Part shown: positions 1 to 6,233 of the stretch, one piece after another
Layout of the letters: every line of letters starts with the position of its first letter
Numbering within the stretch: position 1 is the first letter of the stretch
Assembly (NCBI GenBank): GCA_005791325.1
Contig: SXXA01000034.1
Coordinates: 1-16,469 of the forward strand
Direction of reading: 5' to 3'
DNA from: Actinomycetota bacterium
Lineage (GTDB): Bacteria > Margulisbacteria > Marinamargulisbacteria > SXXA01
DNA: 16,469 nucleotides
Position numbers and translations under genes: made by a program
Notes under the pieces: generated by a model
Databases searched by the model: none
What the model was told of the DNA's origin: nothing
The model's input: only the letters and a program-made list of their open reading frames with translations

Positions 1-1
1 A

Positions 2-1504
2 ATTGCCTCAACTTTGGGGGGGGGGCTTTTCATATTTCGTCGTGCCCAAGTTCGGGCGTTGTTTTCTTCTACCCAAACCAAAATTCAGCAGACCTTAGAA
101 CAAGCTACCAAGGATTCTCAAAAGATTTTGGCCAAAGCCCATTTGGATAGTCAGGATATTTTGGCCAAGGCCCGAGCTGGTTTGGAAGACGAAATTCAAA
201 CCCGACGCCAGACTGTGTCTCAACTTGAAAATCGATTGATGCAAAAAGAAAAGCATTTGGATCAACGGGATCAACGCATCCTTGAGAAAGAAGAGTTGGT
301 AACTGCAGAACAAGAACGGATTCGTCAATTGCGACTGAAAGAAGAGTCGTTGATTCAATCATTGTCGGATAAACTAGAAAATATAGCCGGCCTGTCGGCC
401 GAGGAAGCCAAAACCATTTTATTGGCAAATATTGAACGTGAAACACGTCAGCGTGCCGGCAAATTGATTAAAGATATTGAAGAACAAGCTCGAAAAACAG
501 CCAAGCGACGTGCCAAAGAAATTGTAACGGATGCCATTCAGCGTACGGCCATTGATCATGTTCCTACCAGCACCACATCCTCTATTCAACTAGCCGATGA
601 TGATTTAAAGGGTCGTATTATCGGACGAGAAGGGCGGAATATCCGAGCATTTGAAGCGGCAACGGGTGTGGATGTGATTGTGGATGATACCCCCGGAACC
701 GTGATTTTATCCTGTTTTGATCCGTTGAGGCGCGAAATTGCTAAAATTGCCCTAACCAAATTGATTTCGGATGGCCGAATTCATCCTGCTCGTATTGAAG
801 ATGCTGTCGAGCGAGCCAAAAAGGAGTTGCATGAGACCATCCTTGAAAAAGGGGAGCAGGCAGCGGATGCGGTGGGTTTGGATTTTCATCCCAAATTAAT
901 TGAGCTACTTGGTAAATTGCATTATCGCACCAGTTATGGGCAAAACATATTGGCACATTCCATTGAAGCGGCTCATATAGCCGGTATCATGGCGGACGAA
1001 TTAAAGGTGAATGCGGCGTTGGCCAAACGGGGTGCCATGTTGCATGATATTGGCAAGGCATTGGATTTTGAACAAGGTGGCTCCCATGATGATTTGGGCA
1101 AAGAAGTGTGTATTAAATATGGGGAGTCTGATGAGGTCATTAATTGTATTATGGCCCACCATGAGGACGAGGACCCCGATACCATTGAAGCGATTTTGGT
1201 GAAAATGGCAGATGCTATTTCAGCCACTCGGCCCGGTGCTCGTCGGGAATCAGTGGAGGCCTATCTAAAGCGACTTGAAAAATTAGAGGCCATAGCTATG
1301 TCGTATGAAGGGGTAGAAAAAGCCTATGCTATTCAGGCGGGCCGAGAGATTAGAGTGGTGGTTCGACCGGATGAAATTGATGACCCAGGTATTCATAAAA
1401 TGGCACTTGAAATGGCCAAAAAGATTGAAAATGACATGGATTACCCAGGTGAGGTTCGGGTTTCGATTATTCGGGAAACACGGGCCATTGGGGTTGCACG
1501 GTAG
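2..1504 (+). CDS. rny: Ribonuclease Y (5' partial)
   Basis: This is a membrane-anchored endoribonuclease that starts bulk mRNA decay. Numbering from the TTG at 14, a charged, heptad-like coiled coil (about 15-165, repeated ILAKA-type segments) leads into a KH RNA-binding domain (about 195-260, with GRIIGREGRNIRAFE). The HD phosphohydrolase domain follows (about 310-405), with HSIEAAHIAG, the catalytic LHDIGKA (H344, D345) and MAHHEDED. The C-terminal region ends at VSIIRETRA. The family normally starts with a single membrane helix and is about 510-520 aa. Here only the end of that helix is seen (GGGLFIF, then RR). The frame stays open to the window edge and the TTG at 14 has no ribosome binding site, so the gene almost certainly begins upstream. 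A run of ten G lies in this N-terminal part. The stop is 3 nt before the ymdB-like gene, a pairing common in many bacterial phyla. The family assignment is secure; only the N-terminus is unknown. Confidence 0.96.
   Translation: MASTLGGGLFIFRRAQVRALFSSTQTKIQQTLEQATKDSQKILAKAHLDSQDILAKARAGLEDEIQTRRQTVSQLENRLMQKEKHLDQRDQRILEKEELVTAEQERIRQLRLKEESLIQSLSDKLENIAGLSAEEAKTILLANIERETRQRAGKLIKDIEEQARKTAKRRAKEIVTDAIQRTAIDHVPTSTTSSIQLADDDLKGRIIGREGRNIRAFEAATGVDVIVDDTPGTVILSCFDPLRREIAKIALTKLISDGRIHPARIEDAVERAKKELHETILEKGEQAADAVGLDFHPKLIELLGKLHYRTSYGQNILAHSIEAAHIAGIMADELKVNAALAKRGAMLHDIGKALDFEQGGSHDDLGKEVCIKYGESDEVINCIMAHHEDEDPDTIEAILVKMADAISATRPGARRESVEAYLKRLEKLEAIAMSYEGVEKAYAIQAGREIRVVVRPDEIDDPGIHKMALEMAKKIENDMDYPGEVRVSIIRETRAIGVAR
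16..25 (+). repeat. Ten-G homopolymer inside rny
   Basis: There are ten consecutive G residues, read in frame as the last base of TTG followed by three GGG glycine codons. They fall at the end of the predicted membrane anchor of RNase Y. Such tracts are prone to slippage in replication and to sequencing or assembly error. One base gained or lost would shift everything upstream of the coiled coil out of frame. Confidence 0.9.
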
Positions 1505-1507
1505 GTT

Positions 1508-2293
1508 ATGACAATCAATGTGTTAATGGTTGGGGATGTGGTAGGGAATCCAGGACGACAATTATTGTCGAATTGTTTGCCTGATTTGGTTCGTGACCAT
1601 GCCATTGATATGGTGGTTGTGAATGTTGAAAATGCTGCGGGGGGATTTGGGGTGACTACCGCTATTTATCGCCAATTTAAAGACATGGGTGTGGCGGTTA
1701 TGACATCGGGAAATCATATTTACGACAAACGAGAGCTAATGCAACAAATGGGGGATACGCCTCACCTATTGCGACCCCTCAATTTTCCGGGGAATCATCC
1801 TGGTAGGGGGTATCTTACGAGTGTCATAAAGGGTGTGAAAGTAGCCGTTGTTAATTTAATTGGTCGGGTATTTATGGGGTTGTCGGATTGCCCGTTTCAG
1901 GTGATTCAATCCCATTTAGGTAAAATTCGTGAAGAGACCCCCGTTGTTTTGGTGGATTTTCATGGGGAAGCAACCTCCGAAAAGCAAGCCATGGGGTATT
2001 TTTTGGCGGGTAAAGTGAGCGCCGTTGTTGGTACCCATACCCATGTGATGACAGCCGATGAAACCATCTTGGCTGGACATACTGCTTATATTACAGACTT
2101 GGGTATGACCGGTCCCAAGGATGGTATATTGGGAATGGAAAAAGGCCCCATTATTCAGCGATTTTTAGACCAAAGACCAACCTTATTTACCCCTGCCAAA
2201 AGTTTGGAAACCATGCTGAATGCAGTGGTGATTCAAATTGAGCCGGAGTCTGGGAAAGCTGTGTCAATTCATCGTATCGTTCATGTTATATAA
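1508..2293 (+). CDS. ymdB: YmdB-like metallophosphoesterase (TIGR00282 type)
   Basis: This is a dinuclear-metal phosphodiesterase of the YmdB/DR1281 family. In Bacillus subtilis the family member hydrolyses 2',3'-cyclic nucleotides (cAMP) and affects biofilm and nanotube formation through RNase Y-linked mRNA changes. The 261-aa length is normal for the family. The expected metal and catalytic residues appear in order: D10 (VGDVVG), E41-N42 (VENAAGG), N69-H70 (SGNHIYD), H152 (DFHGEATSEK), and H177 and H179 (GTHTHV). The usual W of GNHxWD is Y here. The protein has no signal peptide and should be cytoplasmic. The ATG lies 3 nt after the rny stop with only a weak GGTAGG ahead of it, so translation is probably coupled to rny. 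The rny-ymdB order is conserved widely and supports a joint role in RNA turnover. The substrate in this organism cannot be read from the sequence. Confidence 0.93.
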   Translation: MTINVLMVGDVVGNPGRQLLSNCLPDLVRDHAIDMVVVNVENAAGGFGVTTAIYRQFKDMGVAVMTSGNHIYDKRELMQQMGDTPHLLRPLNFPGNHPGRGYLTSVIKGVKVAVVNLIGRVFMGLSDCPFQVIQSHLGKIREETPVVLVDFHGEATSEKQAMGYFLAGKVSAVVGTHTHVMTADETILAGHTAYITDLGMTGPKDGILGMEKGPIIQRFLDQRPTLFTPAKSLETMLNAVVIQIEPESGKAVSIHRIVHVI

Positions 2294-2304
2294 TAGGAGA
2301 TAGC

Positions 2305-3351
2305 ATGCCGTCTATTTTATTGATTCACCCAACGAATGAGGTAACCGATCGACTCGTTAGTGCTTGTCAGCCATTGATCCAAGTGACCTGCGTTCATTCT
2401 TTATCGGATGCTCGCTTGGAATTGGGTCGTCAATCACCGGTATTAATTGTGTTGGCGTCGGAATGGCTCGCGGAATGGGCATCGATGGTGGAGGGAACGC
2501 CCGTTGAGTCACTTCCCAAATTGGTATTGGTGGATGATCAGTCGTGTTGGGGTATTTCAATGATGCCCCCCTCGGACGGCTTGGTTTTTGCCCCATATAC
2601 AGAATGGGAACTTCGCATGCGCCTGATGATGACACTGCCTTGGCCTTTGTTAAAAGTGCTGGTTGTGCAGTCGTCGGGGTTGATACTAAATGGGGTGTTG
2701 GATGAATTGGAATGGTCTGGTATTGAGTGCCATCAACTGAACTCTGATCAGGGGTTATCGGAACAAATGGAACGGATTCAGCCGAATGTATTGGTGGTGG
2801 ATACTGAAATGCCTGAATTCAATCGCCAAGGGGTTGTGGCTGCGGCTTCCCAATATAATGTTCCTATTTTAGGGGTATTTAAGTCGACTTCATTTAAAAA
2901 GGTGGGGCGTTCGATGGGGTACCATGATTTTATTGCCATACCGATTCGACCAGGCGAACTGTTGTATCGTGTTCATCAACTTATGCAACGTGTTGCTCAA
3001 AGTGGTGGTGTTGGGGCGTCTCCCAAGCCATTATTGACGTCACCCCATCCTGTGGCTTCGGGTACCCGTTCCAATACCGTGGAATTCCCCATGGCCCCCT
3101 TAACGGATGTGATGGTAACGTTGCAACATGAAATTAACAGTCCGTTAACCGGTATTAAATTGGGTGCCCAAACCCTTGAGAAGCGACTGGCCCCTTCTGA
3201 ACAAGTGGTTGCCCGAGAAATTGTGGCGTCAGCCAAACGAATTGAATCAACCCTTGATCGTTTGCAAACCAGTCAACGGGTGACCCAGGATATTTATATG
3301 AATGGTACCACTATGGCCGTATTTGAAACGGAGCCATTTCCATGGGCGTAA
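2305..3351 (+). CDS. Double receiver-like protein with a lone histidine-kinase phosphoacceptor (DHp) domain
   Basis: This 348-aa signalling protein is of a type I do not recognise as a named family. Residues 3-112 look like a first, degenerate receiver fold (ILLIHP, VLIVLASEW, PKLVLVDD, DGLVFAPYTEWELRMRL), lacking the acidic pocket and phosphoacceptor Asp in canonical places. Residues 116-229 form a second receiver fold. It keeps a candidate phosphoacceptor D166 (VLVVDTEMPEF), a Ser/Thr after strand 4 (GVFKST) and a proline-rich strand-5 end (AIPIRPGELL). However, the strand-1 acidic pair is replaced by QS and the conserved Lys by Ile. After a linker, residues 266-320 resemble an H-box helix pair, with H275 in QHEINSPLTGIKLG. 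No HATPase domain follows: the protein ends 28 residues later, overlapping lptB by 10 nt. It therefore cannot phosphorylate itself in the normal way and may act as a phosphotransfer or dimerising adaptor. An AGGAGA ribosome site precedes the ATG. Confidence 0.7.
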   Translation: MPSILLIHPTNEVTDRLVSACQPLIQVTCVHSLSDARLELGRQSPVLIVLASEWLAEWASMVEGTPVESLPKLVLVDDQSCWGISMMPPSDGLVFAPYTEWELRMRLMMTLPWPLLKVLVVQSSGLILNGVLDELEWSGIECHQLNSDQGLSEQMERIQPNVLVVDTEMPEFNRQGVVAAASQYNVPILGVFKSTSFKKVGRSMGYHDFIAIPIRPGELLYRVHQLMQRVAQSGGVGASPKPLLTSPHPVASGTRSNTVEFPMAPLTDVMVTLQHEINSPLTGIKLGAQTLEKRLAPSEQVVAREIVASAKRIESTLDRLQTSQRVTQDIYMNGTTMAVFETEPFPWA

Positions 3352-4067
3352 TTCGTACGGATGCCTTGCAAAAGTCGTTTGGGGGGCGTCAGATTGTGGA
3401 TCGGGTGAGTATTGAAATGAACACGGGGGAAGTGGTGGGGTTATTGGGGCCAAATGGGGCGGGTAAAACCACGACGTTTTATATGATGATTGGTTTGGTT
3501 AAGCCCGATTCAGGCCGTGTCATGTTAAACAATCAAGTGATTACCAATATGCCCATGTATCGCAGGGCTCGTTTGGGAATTGGGTATTTACCGCAAGATG
3601 CCTCAATCTTTAAGCGAATGACCGTGGAAGACAATATCTTGGCGGTTTGGGAATTAACCAATGTGGTTCCCAAATCCCAACGGAAGGCGGCCCTTGATCA
3701 GCTACTCACTGAATTTCATATTACCCACATTCGCAGTTCAAAAGGAATTGAATTATCCGGCGGGGAGCGTCGCCGTGTTGAAATTGCCCGTGCATTGGCA
3801 CTCAATCCATCGTTTATATTGTTAGATGAACCCTTTGCGGGAATTGATCCCATTGCGGTACATGATATTCAAAGTATGATTCAAGCCTTAAAGACAAAGG
3901 GCATTGGGGTCATTATAACGGATCACAATGTAAGGGAAACGCTGGCGATTGTGGATCGTGCTTATATTTTACACGCAGGGCAGGTATTGGTATCTGGCCC
4001 AGTGTCAGTGATCGCCCAAGATGAAACAGCCAGGGAATTGTATTTGGGCAAGGATTTTACATTGTGA
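3342..4067 (+). CDS. lptB: LPS export ABC transporter ATPase LptB
   Basis: This is the cytoplasmic ATPase that powers extraction of lipopolysaccharide from the inner membrane with LptF/LptG and pushes it along the Lpt bridge. The 241-aa length is standard for LptB. Motifs in order are Walker A GPNGAGKT (36-43), the Q-loop Q85 in YLPQDASIF, the signature LSGGERRR (138-145), Walker B FILLDEP with catalytic E163, the D-loop GIDP, and the switch H195 in ITDHNV. The Q-loop context YLPQ(D/E)xSIF and RRxEIARALA are typical of LptB rather than of branched-chain amino-acid ATPases. GGAG at 3330-3333, 8 nt before the ATG, supports this start even though it lies inside the previous gene. The end overlaps the permease gene by 4 nt (GTGA), which fits stoichiometric co-translation. 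No lptA or lptC is seen beside it. Confidence 0.95.
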   Translation: MGVIRTDALQKSFGGRQIVDRVSIEMNTGEVVGLLGPNGAGKTTTFYMMIGLVKPDSGRVMLNNQVITNMPMYRRARLGIGYLPQDASIFKRMTVEDNILAVWELTNVVPKSQRKAALDQLLTEFHITHIRSSKGIELSGGERRRVEIARALALNPSFILLDEPFAGIDPIAVHDIQSMIQALKTKGIGVIITDHNVRETLAIVDRAYILHAGQVLVSGPVSVIAQDETARELYLGKDFTL

Positions 4068-5149
4068 TTTTAGATCGCTATATTTGGTCTGAATTGGCAG
4101 GGCCATTTGTATTTGGAATTTTGGCATTTACGGCTATTTTGGCGGGGAGCACGGTTTTATACAACTTGGTTGATGATGCCATTCGATTGGGCATTCCATT
4201 TTCAACGGTTTCCCTTATTTTTCTATTAAAAGTTCCCCATGTGTTGGTCTTGGCATGTCCCATGTCAACTTTGTTGGCCACCATTGTGGGGTTTGGTCGA
4301 TTGAGCTCGGATGGGGAAATGCTGGCATTACGCGCATCGGGGGTTAGTTTTTATCGGCTTATTTTACCAGTGGTGCTATTTGGGGTGGTCATCAGTTTGG
4401 GCACGATTTTAATGAACGAGGGGATTGTCCCCAAATCGGCTCATACAGCTGAGACAGTGTTCCGTCAATTTACCCAACGTCAAAGAACTGCTATCAAAGA
4501 AAATGTTAATTTTACGGAATATCAACATGGGAAGCCGGTTCGCTTGGTTAATGTTGGACGGATGGATGGCTCCCTTTTTCAATCCATTACCGTTGCTGAA
4601 TACGAAAATGGGGACTTAACTCGCTTGATTCGGGCCAAAGAAGGGTCGTGGACCCCCGATTCAGGCTGGGAGTTTCGAAATGGGGTGATGCATTCCTTTT
4701 CTGCACAAGATGTATCACGGTTGACGGTTGTTCGATTTGAATCCGAAATCATTGCGTTGCCGGTTAACCCATCCAATATGGCGGGGTATTCTAAAAAAAT
4801 GGAAGAAATGACCAGTCGGGAGTTGTCGCAAGCCATTGCCCAGCAACGACGATTGGGGCAAGACCCGATTACCGACATCATGAATTACCATTTAAAATGG
4901 TCGGTTCCCTTTGCATCCCTGATTTTTGCACTATTGGGAACCTCGGTTGGGTTGCGTCCCCACCGTAGTCGGTCGGCCATGGGGTTGGGGGTTAGTTTGC
5001 TGGTTATTTTGGTGTATTATGTGCTGTTATCGTTGGGTTCCAGTTTGGGGATCAATCGGGTGATACCCCCATTGGTAGCGGCTTGGTTTCCAAATGCATT
5101 GGTTGGGGTGGTTGCCATGATCTTATTACATCGATTGACAGGACGATAA
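4064..5149 (+). CDS. lptF: LptF/LptG-family LPS export permease (YjgP/YjgQ)
   Basis: This is the membrane permease partner of LptB, which takes LPS from the outer leaflet of the inner membrane. The 361-aa length and architecture match the family. Three N-terminal membrane helices (about 13-36, 49-78, 97-118) are followed by a periplasmic beta-jellyroll region (about 125-265, with RLVNVGRMDG and GWEFRNGVMHSF). Three C-terminal helices close it (about 277-294, 304-326, 334-356). The family-typical coupling region GRLSSDGEMLALRASGVS lies between helices 2 and 3, where the permease contacts LptB. Translation starts at GTG, overlapping the lptB stop, with AAGGA 9 nt upstream. Only one permease is encoded here, whereas E. 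coli uses two different ones (F and G). It could be a homodimer, as proposed for some other diderm groups, or the second copy may lie elsewhere. Whether it is F or G cannot be told from the sequence, so the symbol is provisional. Confidence 0.9.
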   Translation: MILDRYIWSELAGPFVFGILAFTAILAGSTVLYNLVDDAIRLGIPFSTVSLIFLLKVPHVLVLACPMSTLLATIVGFGRLSSDGEMLALRASGVSFYRLILPVVLFGVVISLGTILMNEGIVPKSAHTAETVFRQFTQRQRTAIKENVNFTEYQHGKPVRLVNVGRMDGSLFQSITVAEYENGDLTRLIRAKEGSWTPDSGWEFRNGVMHSFSAQDVSRLTVVRFESEIIALPVNPSNMAGYSKKMEEMTSRELSQAIAQQRRLGQDPITDIMNYHLKWSVPFASLIFALLGTSVGLRPHRSRSAMGLGVSLLVILVYYVLLSLGSSLGINRVIPPLVAAWFPNALVGVVAMILLHRLTGR

Positions 5150-5153
5150 TTCA

Positions 5154-6233
5154 ATGTGGAGAGCAAAGTTAGGGGGATGGTTTTATCAGTTAATTAGGGC
5201 GTTTATGATCCGATCGACGTTTAAGTCTCAACAACGGGCCATGCTCCCCCTTGATTTGGAAGAGGTGGTGGAAAAGGGGGATCGGCTCATAAAAACAGTT
5301 CAACTGTTTTTTTCTCCTGTATTATTTTCATTTCGGATTCCAAAGTCCATTGGGGTTTCAGTATATGATTTATACTTTCCATCTCCTTTGGTGGTGGCCG
5401 CTTTTAAAGATGATGTACAAATTGTGGGGTTTTGGATGAATTTTGGGATGGGTGGGGGTATATTAAAAACGGTGATGATGAATCCGAGAGAAGGGAATCC
5501 ACGTCCACGCTTACAATCAGTGGAGATGCAAGGGATGCGAGGCCTTTTAAATGCCATGGGGTTACCCGGTAAGGGTGTTGATGGCCTGATTAATCATATT
5601 CAGAAATCTTGGGTGAGTCGATCCAAGCGACCCATTGGACTCAGCGTGGGTGGGGGAACCGTAGATGAATATTGGGCGGTGATTGATCGGTTGGAGTCGG
5701 GCTTGGCCCATGTCAACTTCCCGCGGTTTTATGAACTTAATATCTCGTGTCCCAATACCGAGGAGGGTCAACATCTCATCCATACCCCAGGATTATTTCA
5801 AACCCTGTTAGAGGGGGTTCGTCAACGCACATCGGCGGTTGTTAGTGTTAAATTTTCACCCGATCAACCAAATAGTCAATTATTGGTAATGGCTGAAAAT
5901 ATGATGGCCTATGATCGAATGATGATCAATGTTGGTAATACACGGTTGTGTAAGTGTGTTGACGTCGGGTTGGCAACCAATGCAACCAGCACAGGGGAGG
6001 GGGGATATAGTGGGGAGGGGTTATTTAATCGCACGCTTGAAATGGTGAGCCTATTAAGTCCCATTGGATTGCCAATTATGGCAACTGGGGGTATTTCACA
6101 ACCCCATCATGTAGAAGCTTTAATTGATCACGGGGCCACATTGTTAGGAATGGCAACCGCGTTAATTGAAAACCCATATGGCGTTCCGATTATCAATCAT
6201 CGTTTATCACTTCAATCCAAGCGAATGTTATAA
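5154..6233 (+). CDS. pyrD: Dihydroorotate dehydrogenase-family flavoprotein
   Basis: This is an FMN-dependent TIM-barrel enzyme of the DHODH family, which oxidises dihydroorotate to orotate in pyrimidine synthesis. An N-terminal extension of about 65 residues (with a helix near 8-20, WFYQLIRAFMIRS) precedes the barrel strand at SVYDLYFPSPLVVAA. Family motifs are NPRPRLQ, LLNAMGLPGKGVD, ELNISCPNTEEGQ with a candidate catalytic C199, VSVKFSPD with FMN-binding K233, INVGNTR, GGYSGEG (about 283-289) and IMATGGIS. A Cys base at this position is the class-1 state; class-2 enzymes use Ser. The long N-terminal extension and the GGxSG phosphate loop resemble the quinone-linked class 2, so its electron acceptor is uncertain. 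It sits 4 nt after the permease gene and abuts the phosphatase gene, with no other pyrimidine gene nearby. It could be a related reductase rather than true PyrD. Confidence 0.8.
   Translation: MWRAKLGGWFYQLIRAFMIRSTFKSQQRAMLPLDLEEVVEKGDRLIKTVQLFFSPVLFSFRIPKSIGVSVYDLYFPSPLVVAAFKDDVQIVGFWMNFGMGGGILKTVMMNPREGNPRPRLQSVEMQGMRGLLNAMGLPGKGVDGLINHIQKSWVSRSKRPIGLSVGGGTVDEYWAVIDRLESGLAHVNFPRFYELNISCPNTEEGQHLIHTPGLFQTLLEGVRQRTSAVVSVKFSPDQPNSQLLVMAENMMAYDRMMINVGNTRLCKCVDVGLATNATSTGEGGYSGEGLFNRTLEMVSLLSPIGLPIMATGGISQPHHVEALIDHGATLLGMATALIENPYGVPIINHRLSLQSKRML

Noticed and set aside
14..16. TTG at 14 as the true start of rny
   Set aside because: No ribosome site precedes it, the frame is open to the window edge, and starting here would remove the family's membrane anchor.
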